From positions 177,809,330 to 177,873,329 of the forward strand of contig NC_066581.1 in NCBI RefSeq assembly GCF_024323335.1: DNA of 64,000 nt, written 5' to 3'. Made by a program: the position numbers and the translations under genes. This document shows, in pieces, positions 13,099 through 24,369 of the stretch (positions are counted from its first letter, which is position 1; each line of letters begins with the position of its first letter). Source of the DNA: Lathyrus oleraceus (Eukaryota; Streptophyta; Magnoliopsida; Fabales; Fabaceae). The notes under the pieces are model-generated. The model saw only the letters and a list, made by a program, of their open reading frames with translations, was not told the DNA's origin and ran no database searches.

Positions 13099-14864
13099 CC
13101 AATTTTGGCATTAAGATCCCTCATGGCATCATAATATTGCATTTGCAAAGCCTCAAGGATCATAAGCATCTTGGTTCCTTTTGCCTTTAGGTGGAACTTC
13201 TTGTGAGTGGTTTGAGATCACCAAGCATGCTTGAATTGTATATTATTGCTTTTCTTATTTTGTTTACTAACCAAAAGCACAAAAATCTGTCACTAACATC
13301 TTTTGTTTGTAGCTTGAGCAATCATAAGGTCAAAAGCTTCAAGGAGATCATTGGTGCAAAGATATGGTCAAAAGAAGAGGAAAGCAAGCATGGTAATGGT
13401 TCCCAAAGCTCTCCTCCATCAAATATGCCTTCCTAGCATCTCAATTCATCATTTTGATCAAAGCAAATCAAAGGGTTTGAGGTTTGTTTCCCAAGGAAAC
13501 CCTAGTTCATCTGATCATCCATAATGTCTTGCTCTTGAAGCAACCTCAGCCCATGGTCAAATACAATCAAGGGAAGTTCTTTAACTCATCATTTTATGCA
13601 TATTTGAACTTATTTAAGTGTCCTCAATCATCAATTCATCAAGATATGAGTTGTGGACTTGAGAAGTTGATCAGTCAATTCATCTGACTATTTTGAAATG
13701 TACTGAGACCTAACGTTTTATGTGTTGGTCAAATGGAGATGATCCAAAAAGAAAAAATGTTCTTAAGGACAATATGAACAACTTTCATGTTCATCGAAAA
13801 TTTATTTGAAGCTTGGAAGATCATCTCCCATTCCAAAACATTATAGGTCATTTTGACTGAAACCCTAATTTTGGGTCAACTTCCCAAGAACATAACTCAT
13901 TCATTTTTTATGATTTTGAGATGGGATCAAATTAATTGGAAATCTTAAGATGTCTACTTTAAATGTTATTTTGAACAAAATTTCAAAATCTCAAAGGAAA
14001 TACATGTGATAATGCAAAACATTATAGGTCACTTTGGACCAAATGCATTGAAAGGCAAAAAAGTCCAACTTCAAGTGCCCATAACTCTTTCATCAAAAAT
14101 TCAAATTATGAAAAATGTAATTCCATTATTACTGTCTTGATAATATCTACAACTTTGATGTTGAAGGTTTTTTCATTTGAGGCTTGCATCATCAAAACAG
14201 AGGGGCTTGAACATTGGCCAAATTTGGAAACTTTGCCTTTGCATGTTTTGCACCTTACACTTTAAACTCAAATTTCACTAATTTCCACACTTCAAATGGA
14301 TTTTTTCTCAACATAACATTTGTTCCTTACATCAATACTTTTCCAACCATTACTCACATGCTCATGTTTGGATTTGACAAATGGCATTTTCGAAGAGAAG
14401 AAGTTTTAGGCATAATTGTGCATAACATGTTGAAACTCATTATACAAGCTTGTGCATTGCCATTTACACGACCATTTCAGCTCAATTATGCTTCAGAATG
14501 CATTTGGCATTGAATTTGGGCCTTTTGAATCATCATGCAAGCCCATGCAAGGAGTATCCATTTGCCATGCACACGGATTGATCACACTTCCCTTGCCTCT
14601 CCATCTATAAATAGAAGCCTCACTCCATTCAAATTGGATCCATGAATCAACCTGAAGTGCTGCAGAAATCGAAACCGAGCCACACCTAAAGGAACTATTT
14701 CAATTTTCTTCAATTTCTCAAATCTGAAATTCAACTAAATCAGGTTGAATTTCTAGATCTAAAGTTCCTAGACCTCTCTCTCATACTCCATTGATCTTCT
14801 GTTTGGCCAAAGGAAGCAAGGAAGCAAGCTCAAATCTCCATAATTCAAAGGTGATCATCAACTG
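13099..14864 (+). repeat. Tandem repeat in LTR, first copy (1766 bp)
   Basis: It runs from the ATTTTGGC after the LTR start to GTGATCATCAACTG (14851-14864). The same text recurs at a constant shift of 1765-1766 bases, with few differences. It contains a full U3 with the TATA box at 14606-14614. Confidence 0.85.
14606..14614 (+). promoter_or_regulatory. LTR TATA box, first copy
   Basis: TATAAATAG, preceded by CTCTCCATC. It is one of two copies created by the internal duplication. Confidence 0.7.
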
Positions 14865-16630
14865 CATTTTTGGCCCTAAGATCCCTCATGGCATCATAAT
14901 ATTGCATTTGCAAAGCCTCAAGGATCATAAGCATCTTGGTTCCTTTTGCCATTGGGTGGGACTTCTTATGAGTGGTTTGAGATCACCAAGAATGCTTGAA
15001 TTGTATATTATTGCTTTTCTTATTTTGTTTACTAACCAAAAGCACAAAAATATGTCACTAACATCTTTTGTTTGTAGCTTGAGCAATCACAAGGTCAACA
15101 GCTTCAAGGAGATCATTGGTGCAAAGATATGGTCAAAAGAAGAGGAAAGGAAGCATGGTAATGGTTCCCAAAGCTCTCCTCCATCAAATATTCTTTCCTA
15201 GCATCTCAATTCATCATTTTTATCAAAGCAAATCAAAGGGTTTGAGGTTAGTTTCCCAAGGAAACCCTAGTTCATCTGATCATCCAAAATGCCTTGCTCT
15301 TGAAGCAACCTCAGCCCATGGTCAAATACAATCAAGGGAAGTTCTTTAACTCATCATTTCAGGCATATTTGAACTTATTTGAGTGTCCTCAATCATCAAT
15401 TCATCAAGATATGAGTTGTGGACTTGAGAAGTTGATCAGTCAATTCATCTGACTATTTTGAAATGTACTGAGACCTAAAGTTTTATGTGTTGGTCAAATG
15501 GAGATGATCCCAAAAGAAAAAATGTTATTAAGGACAATATGAACAACTTTCATGTTCATCAAAAATTGTTTTGAAGCTTGGAAGATCATCTCCCATTTCA
15601 AAACATTATAGGTCATTTTGACTGAAACCCTAATTTTGGGTCAACTTACCAAGAACATAACTCATTCATTTTTTATGATTTTTAGGTGGGATAAATGGAA
15701 TTGGAAAGCTTAAGATGTATAAGCCAAATGTTATGTTTAACAAAATTTCAAAATCTCAAAGGAAATACATGTGATAATGCAAAACATTATAGGTCACTTT
15801 GGACCAAATGCATTGAAAGGCAAAAAAGTCCAACTTCAAGTTCCCATAACTCTTTAATAAAAAAATCCAAATGATGCATAATTTAAGTCCATTTTGATTG
15901 ACTTGAGAATATCTACAACTTTGATGTTGGAGGTGTTTTCATTTGAGGCTTGCATCATCAAATCAGAGGGGCTTGAACATTGGCCAAATTTTGAAACTTT
16001 TCCTTTGCATGTTTTGTACCTTACACTTTAAACTCAAATTTCACTAATTTTCACACTTCAAATGGATTTTTTCCCAACATAACATTTGTTCCTTACATCA
16101 AGACCTTTCCGACCATTACTCACATGCTCATGTTTGGATTTGACAAATGGCATTTTCGAAGAGAAGAAGTTTTAGGCATAATTATGCATAACATGTTGAA
16201 ACTCATTATACAAGCTTGTGCATTGCCATTTACACGACCATTTCAGCTCAATTATGCTTCAGAATGCATTTGGCATTGAATTTGGGCCTTTTGAATCATC
16301 ATGCAAGCCCATGCAAGGAGTATCCATTTGCCATGCACACGGATTGATCACACTTCCCTTGCCTCTCCATCTATAAATAGAAGCCTCACTCCATTCAAAT
16401 TGGATCCATGAATCAACCTGAAGTGCTGTAGAAATCGAAACCGAGCCTCACCTAAAGGAACTGTTATAATTTTCTTCAATTTCTCAGATCTAAAATTCAA
16501 CTAAATCAGGTTGAATTTCTAGATCTAAAGTTCCTAGACCTCTCTCTCACACTCCATTGATCTTCTGTTTGGCCAAAGGAAGCAAGGAAGCAAGCTCAAA
16601 TCTCCAGAATTCAAAGGTGATCATCAACTG
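14865..16630 (+). repeat. Tandem repeat in LTR, second copy (1766 bp)
   Basis: This is the second copy of 13099-14864. It starts at CATTTTTGGCCCTAAG right after the end of copy one and ends at GATCATCAACTG (16630). The TATA box is at 16372-16380. The rest of the LTR follows as single-copy sequence. Confidence 0.85.
16372..16380 (+). promoter_or_regulatory. LTR TATA box, second copy
   Basis: TATAAATAG in the second repeat copy, 1766 bases after the first. This would be the box next to the rest of the LTR transcript. Confidence 0.7.
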
Positions 16631-19383
16631 GTTTTCTCTTCGAAACTCATTACTCTTTGATCTATTTTCCTGGCCAATGTGTTTTCTGAAGTCCTCACTT
16701 GAGAGGCAAGCTAGTGGTAGCTTCAATTTCATGTTTTATTGAACTGCATTTTTTATACTTGAATCTTCCAGCTCAGATTTCTCACTCTATAGGAATTTTG
16801 AGTGTGATTCAAGGTTACAGGGGTGACGTACATCACCCCTGCTTCATTTTGATATATGGATCGTGGATTTTGATTGAGGTTTTTGAACCTGCAATTCTGG
16901 CCAGAGTTCATGTACTCACCGGAGAAGAAGGTGGCGCTGGCCACCGTCCCATTGCCAGATCAATCCTGGACCGTTGGATGCTTTCTACAGTTTATATCAC
17001 AACCGTTTGATCTTATGACTTTTATTAAGTGTCCATGTGATGCGTTTGACTGAGGACCATGGTGAGCGCGCGTTTAAGATCCATTAGATCTGCCAGGTCA
17101 ATTAATGAATTGGATCCAACGCCTCTCCTTTTTCCTGATTTTCTGAATTTCCATTTAATTTCTTTTATTTCCATTATTTTCAAAATTTCATATCTCTCTC
17201 ATTTTTAATCCAAAAAATATGGGACCAATTGCATTCTTCTTCAAATAAATTCTAGTTTCTAATTTTTATTTTTATTTTTTTTTTATTTTGTCATTTGGTA
17301 TTTTTTTTGTGAATTTTCTCTTTTCTGGTTGTTTTTAATTCATTTTAAATAGTTTTTCTTATTCAAAAAATACAAAAATATTTTCCTAACCTATTTGAAT
17401 GATGATGGATCTATGAAAAATATTCTCATCAATTTTTTAATTGATTTGAGATTTATTTGATATTTTAGTTCAATTAGGTTATTTTTATTCATTTTTTAAT
17501 TGATTAAAAATAGTTTCTGACTTTTAAAAATGCTGAATTTTTTTTTCAAACTTTGTTTGACCTTGTTGAACTTGGGATAAATCACTTGGACCATTCAAGG
17601 TTGATTGGAAGTGATTTTGAAGTTTGACCTTTCTTTTATTTTTAATTCAAGTTTATCTTAATATTAATAATGCCAAAAATATTTTGCTTATTATTTGACC
17701 TCCAATCTTCATCCCATTTCTGGTTTTTCATTGTTTGACTTAGACTTTCAATGTCATTTGGTCAACACACATGGATTGGTACATTTTATTTCATCTTATG
17801 CATTTCAATCTTTCCATTTCATAATCCAGTATTCATCTCCTTCTTCTCCTTCTTTCTTTTTGATCAATGAGTTAAAGGTTGATAAGTTGGCATTGATTAG
17901 GGAGGCTTAATCTTCCTTGATTTAAATCTAATTCATCTTGATCAATTGATCAAGTGAATGGATTTGCATTAAGGATATGTTGTTTCCTAAACATGCAAAG
18001 GACTTAAACCAATACAAGATCAATTCTCTTTTTTTCTTTTTGGCATGGCAAGTTGTTGGAACTTGGTTCACTAATCAAGACTTCTAACTTGTGTTGTTGC
18101 CTACATTATTATTGTCCGGCCTCAGATAGTTGTGACTTCTACATAAGTCCAATTACGATTGCTTAACATAGCGCTAAATATGCCTTATGGCACACTAACT
18201 ACTAACATTAACCATTAACAATTGACATTTACTTTTTGCTCTTTACTTTTATGCAATTTACTATTCTTGTACATATTATCCATTTGCTTATCCATTTGCT
18301 TACTTGAGCACATGTTTATGTTAATGCAATTTGCCTTTTGCTCACTTGAGCACATAATTGTGTATATACTATTGTGCTTGTGTTTTGTTTTGATTGTTGT
18401 GGACCAAATGCAAAGAATTGGACAAAATGGACTTAGATCTTAGGACTTTACCCAAGCTAATGGAGTTTGAAGAGCAACTAGGCCTAATGCCTTTAGAATG
18501 CTTAAATGTCAAAGAGCAACTAGGCCTCATGCCTTTAGAATGCTTAAAGCTTGAAGATGAACATTGAAAGGACCATATTCTGAACTCCCTCTTGTCCATT
18601 CTTTGATTTGTAAATAGAACCTTTTGATGTGTGTGTTTCTTTGTGCTAGGGATTCCCACTTGAGCCAAATTGAGGAACCATTGCCATGAGCTCCTAAGAG
18701 AGAGAGATCCAAGATACATTGAGAAATCTTTCCAAGAGTTCATTTTGATCGTTGATTGCTTGAGTTTATGCTTATGTGATTGCTTATTCCAAAGGATAGG
18801 AGCTACTTGGATCATCAATATGATCTCAAGAAAGGAACTCCATGTGTGGTTTTGCTTCTTGTCCCTCACCTCTTGTATGCTTAGGACCTTAGCCTTTCTT
18901 CTTCTTCTCTCCATTCTAACCCAAGCCAAAACTTTTGTGCAGACATTTGACACTTGTTTTCAACATTAGAAACCTAAGCCTTATGCTTTTGATTTTCAAA
19001 CTTTCTTTTCATAACACTTATTTTGAATTGAATCTTTAAGACAACTTTGACCATTTTGTATATACTTCTAATTGGTAAATATAACCCATTCAAATGTCTT
19101 TTTGTGGTTTCAATGGCCACTTTCTTAATCAAAACTTTTTCATAACCTTTAGCTATTAGGTTTGAGTTATCCTTGTGGTAGATGTAATACTCACCTATAT
19201 CCTTAGTGATGGACAATGAGTCTTCCATGCTTATTATAGGGTTAACCCCTCACTAGCATGTTGAAGTTGTCCTCACATGGTGGATTTGTGGTTTTAGGTT
19301 GAGTTTTCTCCCTTTGATAACAAAAGACCTTAAAGCTTTTGGACCAATCAATTCACCAACTCATTTTTTGAGATTTTTACCCC

Positions 19384-19453
19384 GAACTACGAGGTTTTGA
19401 TCCTAATCTTTTTTAAGATGGTACGTAGGCAATGGGTTTATCCATCCAAACAC
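19384..19453 (+). ncRNA. Conserved LTR hairpin module
   Basis: GAACTACG, GGTTTTGAT, then CC-TA-ATCTT, loop TTTT, AAGAT-GG, then TACGTAGGC, then ATGG-GTTTAT-CCAT. The outer stem CTACG/CGTAG is perfect. The inner stem ATCTT/AAGAT differs in sequence from the other copies but still pairs. Confidence 0.5.
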
Positions 19454-19790
19454 AAAATGTAAATAAACTTGTATATTCTCTTCTCATCTCTTCAATCATG
19501 TTTGCACAAACAAATTTTCACAAAAACAACAACCTTACAACAAGTATGAAAAGGGATCCCTAGGAGTACCTAGGATGTTTTGGGTGCCTAACACCTTCCT
19601 ATTGCATAACCAACCCCCTTACCCAGATCTCTGACTCTCTTTTACTAGTTTTAGATTCGATAAAACTATTAGGTTTTTGTTCGCTTTCTAACCATTCCTT
19701 TGGATAAATAGAAGTGCGGTGGCGACTCGACTTGTATGATTTACCTTGGATTTAACCAATATCTCTAATGGTAACGAATACCCCGCTACA

Positions 19791-20609
19791 CATCATCTTA
19801 TAAAAATGAGCAACTTATGTCCTTTGGAAGTTGACCTCATAACCAGGGCACAAACAAAATGACATATAATCTTTCACCATAAAAAATGACATTACAAGCA
19901 AAACTATCTCTTGACCTAAACATGAAAGTTGTTTGGAATGTCATAAGGAGTAAATTTTCTCTTGGAAGCATTTTCAATATGACAAAAATTGTAGGAGATA
20001 GGGTCTAGTGAACCCCGATTTTGACCAGTTGACTTTTTTTGGTCAACCACCAGAACCAACTTGCAAACTTAAAGTTATATTGATCTTTTGGACTCATGGA
20101 GGATCATATATGTATAATATTATGTAATGTGAAGTATACCTTTAAATATTTGATCCAATGTTGAAGAAACTTGTTAAGGAAGTCACACAAGATACCCAGA
20201 TGAACTAGGGCTTCCAAGGCAAGCAGGCTTAGAACTCTTGATGAATTCTTGATAAAAATGATAAATGAAGATCATAGGATCCATATATGATGTATAGAAT
20301 CAATTTTAACCAATCCTTAATTAATCTCCTTGCATTGAGGGTTGCAAACCCTATATATGAGCTTAATGAGGCATTGGTGGATGTATACACTACCTACAAA
20401 AGAAACAAAGTTATACATAGACATACTTTGGGCATTTTGGTTAGTAAATAAAAGAAAATTAAGTATGATACAATCATATGTGCTTGGTGATCTCTCCCAA
20501 TGTAAACCCAATGAAAGAGGGGTAAGCAGGATGCCAAGGTGTGATCCTAAAGCCAATGCAAATGATGAGATAGCATGAGGGATCTTAAGGTCAAAATTGG
20601 GGTCTTACA
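19791..20609 (-). mobile_element. Older Ogre LTR, minus strand, unit A, 5' end part
   Basis: This is the continuation of the LTR in 9317-13089, beyond the 13090-19790 insert. The 5' end is at 20609 (GGTCTTACA on the plus strand). It is inserted in a plus-strand Tat gag remnant that starts at 20610. It matches unit B 37291-38078. Confidence 0.85.
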
Positions 20610-21068
20610 AAATCGAGCCTGCTAGATTTCCCTACGGTCGTAAACATGACCCCCATGCCACGTGTGGATACCATGTTGGATACGTAGGGAACTCTATAGA
20701 AACTTGTCATGTTCTCAAGGCTAGAGTTCAAGAACTCATCGATCAGAAGTTGTTGAGCTTTACACATGTGATTGCTGAAGTGCCTGTTGAGAAGACGTTT
20801 GAATACGAGGGTCCTCCGATTCATGTGCAAGTTCATTCACCTGTGATCCATCCTACTATACAGTATCTGAATACCATATTGTTGGCCTATCTTGGGGAAT
20901 CATATCTTGTTGTTGCTACGCCTCATTACGCATACACTGGGGCACCCTACACCCCACTTGGAGTTCATTATGGTCAGACATATCATCAGATAGTCAACCC
21001 TGACTTGGTGCACTCTGCTCATATGTTCGTACCAATGGCTATTCCTCAAATCCATTCTCAGTCGCAGA
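20610..21068 (+). pseudogene. Tat-lineage gag fragment, unit A
   Basis: An open frame covers the gag region around a zinc knuckle: motif HATCGYHVGYVGNSIETC followed by VQELIDQKLLSFT, at about 20650-20770. This compares well in type with the knuckle of the Ogre gag at 1410-1450. The N-terminal side was cut by insertion of the minus LTR at 20609. The C-terminal side ends at 21068-21073, where the sequence jumps into a chromovirus LTR through a short shared TAC(TTT). The frame is open to a stop at 21080-21082, but the last residues come from the LTR. Unit B keeps a longer version (38079-38950). It is a remnant of an older plus-strand Tat element and is not functional. Confidence 0.8.
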
Positions 21069-21257
21069 TACTTTTATTTTAAGTTTTATCTATGTGGCAA
21101 GGCCAGTAGTCTTAACGGTGTCAAACTTTATGTAAAACATATTTGAAGCATATATATGTGAAGTAGTATATTTTAATTAATTCAATCTTGTAGTTAAAAA
21201 ACAATAATTTTCTGTATTTTATTTTAGAATTTCACTAATGGGACATAGGCTGTCTCA
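21069..21257 (+). mobile_element. Chromovirus 5' LTR, last 190 bases only
   Basis: The text CTTTTATTTTAAGTTTTATC to GTGTCAAA matches the 3' LTR of copy B at 47571-47618. It then runs on to an LTR end inferred at ...GTCTCA (21257), five bases before the primer site. The rest of the 5' LTR is missing. Confidence 0.75.
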
Positions 21258-21262
21258 TTTAA

Positions 21263-21273
21263 TGGTATCAGAG
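21263..21273 (+). promoter_or_regulatory. Primer-binding site, initiator-Met tRNA
   Basis: TGGTATCAGAG is the standard plant chromovirus and Ty1/copia primer site. It is complementary to the 3' end of initiator methionine tRNA. It is present only in copy A. Confidence 0.85.
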
Positions 21274-21501
21274 TTGGTCGATTCAGCTCGGACCGTAAGT
21301 GTCTAGAGGTATACTGACTGTATCAAGTTGGATTCCAAACCGGATGATAACTTTTCTTTTGTGTGTTGAGTCTTCCTCTTGATAGCCTTCTAATATACTG
21401 ATCTAGCAAGCGTCTTTAACACACTTAACTTATTCTTCTTTCTTTTTCCTCCAACGGTCACAAACCCAACGGTAACGTAACGGACACTTCACAAAGTTCA
21501 C

Positions 21502-21510
21502 TATATAAAT
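21502..21510 (+). promoter_or_regulatory. TATA box upstream of the mini-ORF
   Basis: TATATAAAT at 21502-21510, 60 bases before the ATG at 21570. It is preceded by AACGG-type motifs (CAACGG, AACGGTAACG, AACGG at 21453-21485) that resemble MYB core sites. It is independent of the LTR promoter. Confidence 0.4.
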
Positions 21511-21569
21511 ACTTCACACCTATTCATTATTTTCATATAAATTTTAAAGTACTTATCCATACCTTACAA

Positions 21570-21731
21570 ATGGCTAAATGTTTTCTTTTATTCATCACTC
21601 TTCTTGTCATTATCTTGTTTCTTATTGGTATTATCAAGCATGAAGAATTAGGTAAAGATTTCTTAGCAATAATGATAATTATAGTTTTACCGTTACTAGT
21701 CTTAGCTTGGTTTATTAATAGAGGTTTTTAA
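21570..21731 (+). CDS. Small hydrophobic protein ORF (53 aa) in the chromovirus leader
   Basis: I do not recognise this gene. ATG 21570 to TAA 21729-21731 encodes 53 residues with two strongly hydrophobic segments (about residues 4-22 and 32-49) joined by a short charged stretch (KHEELGKD). It therefore looks like a two-pass membrane peptide. A TATA box lies 60 bases upstream and an AATAAA at 21770-21775, about 40 bases after the stop, so the parts of a complete tiny transcription unit are present. It lies between the primer site and gag, where chromoviruses do not usually encode anything. Copy B lacks this region by deletion. It could be a captured host fragment, a leader uORF, or chance in AT-rich DNA. 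There are too few cysteines for a nodule-type secreted peptide. Confidence 0.35.
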   Translation: MAKCFLLFITLLVIILFLIGIIKHEELGKDFLAIMIIIVLPLLVLAWFINRGF

Positions 21732-22009
21732 ATGAAACATGGTCATGGTTTTTGTAATCGTTGTTATTGAATAAATTGATATGCTTTTGTTTATACACTA
21801 AATATTGATTATCTTTGCCAAAATTCTAGATATAATCATAACTAACGTTAAGCATTAATTCAACATATTAAACATAACATTGCATGTGAAAGAATTTACA
21901 AAATCCTTATCGATGAATCATTCATTGGGATATAAATATACATATTTATTATGTTCTTTATGTCTTGTGGATGATTGAACCTAATAACTTATCCTTTTCA
22001 AAAAGTTAT

Positions 22010-23111
22010 GGTTTAGAACGCCAGAAACGTGAGGCGTGGTAGGAGTGCTGGTAGAGGCGCTAGTAGAGGTGTAGGTAGGAATGTGAGTGGTGAAGCTACT
22101 CCCAAAGGGGTAGCTAACATCCCCATGGGATGAGAAGATCATTCCCAAACTGGAACAAACTCTCAAGCTGACACTCGAGATGTTCGTGAACTTGGTGCAG
22201 CTATGTTAGTTCAAACACAACAAAATGCTTAAATCCTACAAATCACTCGTGATCATCAACTTTTTTAGCAACAGCAAAGAGAAACTATGCATGAAGATAC
22301 GGGATTGAACTCGTTTCTGAAAGGTAAACAACCATAGTTTGGTGGTGACTTTAATCCGGAGGGTGGTGAGAAATGGTTGCAAGAGATAGAGAAGATATTT
22401 TCTTTAACTCACTATAGAGAGAATAGAAGAGTCAGTTATGTAACATTCATGCTGACAGGCGATGTTGAAGCCTGGTGGAGAGGAAAACATAGATTATTGG
22501 AAGAGGAAGGAAGAGAGATCAACTGGATCTTGTTCAAAGAAGAATTTTTAGGGAAGTATTTTCCAAAGCTATGTAGGAAAGAGAAGGAGAGAGAAATCTA
22601 GAACCTGCATCAAGGTATGATGACGGTGGCAGAGTATAATAGGAAGTTTGAATCCTTGCTAAAGTATTCTGAATTTTACCGCTTGCATCCAAGGGAAGAA
22701 TGGATGTGTGAAAAGTATCAAGATGGATTGAAATATGATATCCAGAGGGCAGTTCTACCTCTGCATATTATGTGCTTTGTTGAGCTGATAGAAAGATGTT
22801 TGGAGTTGGAAGGAATTGACAATAGGAAGAATCAATATGGATCAGGAGTACCAACCCGAAACAACAATCACAAGGGCCATTTTAACCGAGGCCACGGAGG
22901 AAGTACCCAACAAGGGGGTAGGCCATATCAAAGGCCTACACCATATCATAACCAGGATTCTAAGAGGTTAATGTTCAAGTGTTACAGTTGTGGAGGGGCA
23001 CATCTTAACAAAGATTGTCCAAGTAGAAATATTGGAGCTTGTTTTCGTTATGGTCAAAAGGGCCATTTTCTCAAAGATTGTCCCCAAGGACAAAATCAAC
23101 CAACAAGCTAG
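22010..23111 (+). pseudogene. Chromovirus gag, copy A, degenerate
   Basis: The N-terminal basic Gly/Arg-rich part (from about 22020) is followed by the retrotransposon gag domain (motifs FGGDFNPEGGEKWL near 22340 and FKEEFLGKYFP near 22535). Two zinc knuckles lie at the C-terminus (about 22978-23090). The first, CYSCGGAHLNKDC, is intact. The second reads CFRYGQKGHFLKDC, so its second cysteine has become tyrosine (TGT to TAT); copy B keeps Cys. In-frame stops occur before 22377 and at 22599-22601, and the gag-protease read-through ends at TAG 23109-23111. Gag would coat and package the element RNA in the cytoplasm. Confidence 0.85.
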
Positions 23112-23660
23112 AAGATCGTCCTAATAAACAATAACAATGTAGGGAGAGCAAGGAACAGAGGCCCAAATGTTGGTCAAGGACCTCAGAATCAGAACAAGCC
23201 AACCACAGGAAGAGTATTTGCAATTAGAGGAGCTGAGATCTCAAAGTCAGATGGGTTAATCCATGGTATGTGTCTAATTGGAGATAAGTTGGTATTAGTA
23301 TTATACGATTCAGGAGCTACACATTCATTTATATCTACATCTTGTGCGGAAACTTTGGGATTTGAAATTGTTGATCTCAACTATAAGTTGACCATTACAA
23401 CTCCCTCGGGAGAAAGAATGGTAACTTGTTCAGTCTGTGCAGACTGCCCTGTAATTTTAGAAAATAGAAGATTCTTAGTAGATCTTGTAGTACTCCCGCT
23501 AAAAGACCTAGATGTCATCTTAGGAATGGATTGGTTATCAGCCAACGATGTAAACTTGGGGTGCAAGAAGAAAATTTTAACGTTTGGAGAAGATAGTGGA
23601 GAAGTCATAAAGGTGGAAACTCTCACCCAAAAATTTATGATGTTATTCTCTATATCATAA
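23112..23660 (+). pseudogene. Chromovirus aspartic protease, copy A
   Basis: It continues in the gag frame after the stop at 23109-23111. The catalytic motif is YDSGATHSFIS (Asp-Ser-Gly-Ala) near 23306-23338, with the downstream flap and the LDVILGMDWLS motif near 23507-23540. It ends at TAA 23658-23660; copy B has a stop in the same place, so that stop predates the duplication. The protease would process Gag-Pol. The active-site Asp is present here but lost in copy B. Confidence 0.85.
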
Positions 23661-23690
23661 GGAGAAACCCCTAGTGTTGAAAATTTTCCA

Positions 23691-24354
23691 GTGGTCTGTG
23701 AATTCCCGGAAGTTTTTCTAGAAGAGGTTCCAGGTTTACCACCAGTTAGGGAAGTGGAGTTTTCTATAGACTTGGTTCCGGGCACTGGACCAATTTCTAT
23801 ATCTCCTTATCGAATGTCACCCTCAGAGATGGCTGAGTTAAAGAAACAATTAGATAATATGTTAGAGAAGGAATTTATTAGACCGAGTGTATCGCCATAG
23901 GGAGCTCCAATCTTGTTTGTTAAGAAGAAGGATGGTTCTTCTAGACTTTGTGTAGACTACAAACAACTTAATAAAGCTGCTGTAAAAAACAAGTACCCTT
24001 TGCCTAGAATCGATGACTTAATGAACTAGTTAAAGGGAGCATTGGTATTCTCGAATATTGAATTGAAGTCTAGATATCATCAGATCAGGGTGAAGAAGGA
24101 TGATATTCCAAAAAACAGCTTTCAGATCTCGTTATGGACACTATGAGTACTTAGTAATGCCATTTGGTTTGACTAATGCTCCAGCAGTATTCATGGATTA
24201 CATGAATAGGATCTTTAGGTTGTACTTAGATGAATTTGTTGTAGTTTTCATCGATGACATTTTGATTTATTCCAAGAATGAGGTAGATCATGAAGAACAT
24301 TTGAGAATTGTGCTACATATATTAAAGGACCGCAAATTGTACGCGAAATTCTAG
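23691..24354 (+). pseudogene. Chromovirus reverse transcriptase, copy A, degenerate
   Basis: Sequence in order: the linker [17 protein letters not shown]; the fingers region; the first catalytic block, where the usual Asp is replaced (reads FSNIELKSRYHQI near 24050-24085); MPFGLTNAP near 24155-24185; and the FIDDILIYS catalytic block near 24250-24275, which is intact. Stops occur at 23898-23900 (TAG where copy B has TGG, Trp) and about 24027 (TAG). A six-A run at 24110-24115 carries a one-base frameshift. The C-terminal stop at 24352-24354 is shared with copy B. It cannot be active. Confidence 0.85.
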
Positions 24355-24369
24355 AAATGTGAAATTTGG

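Larger units (their letters stand above)
13090..19790 (+). mobile_element. Long Ogre-type LTR (6.7 kb) inserted only in unit A
   Basis: It starts TGTAAGACCCC at 13090 and ends CCCCGCTACA at 19790. Unit B shows the empty site (GCCTTCATCTTATAAA at about 37287-37302). In A the insert splits this into ...GCCTTC and CATCATCTTATAAA..., giving an imperfect 4-base duplication CTTC/CATC. No internal region is present, so it is probably a solo LTR. It is longer than its relatives because its first 1.77 kb is present twice. Near its 3' end are the hairpin module (19384-19453), the AGTA-loop hairpin (19559-19574) and the U5 primer-like site TGGCGACTCG (19720-19729). All ORFs inside are chance. Confidence 0.85.

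Noticed and set aside
18222..18969. Overlapping ORFs on both strands up to 194 codons
   Set aside because: They lie in the 3' half of an Ogre LTR, with low-complexity composition and no recognisable motif. Likely chance.
21570..21731. Nodule-specific cysteine-rich peptide as identity of the mini-ORF
   Set aside because: The start looks like a signal peptide, but there is only one cysteine and a second hydrophobic segment instead of a mature Cys-rich part.
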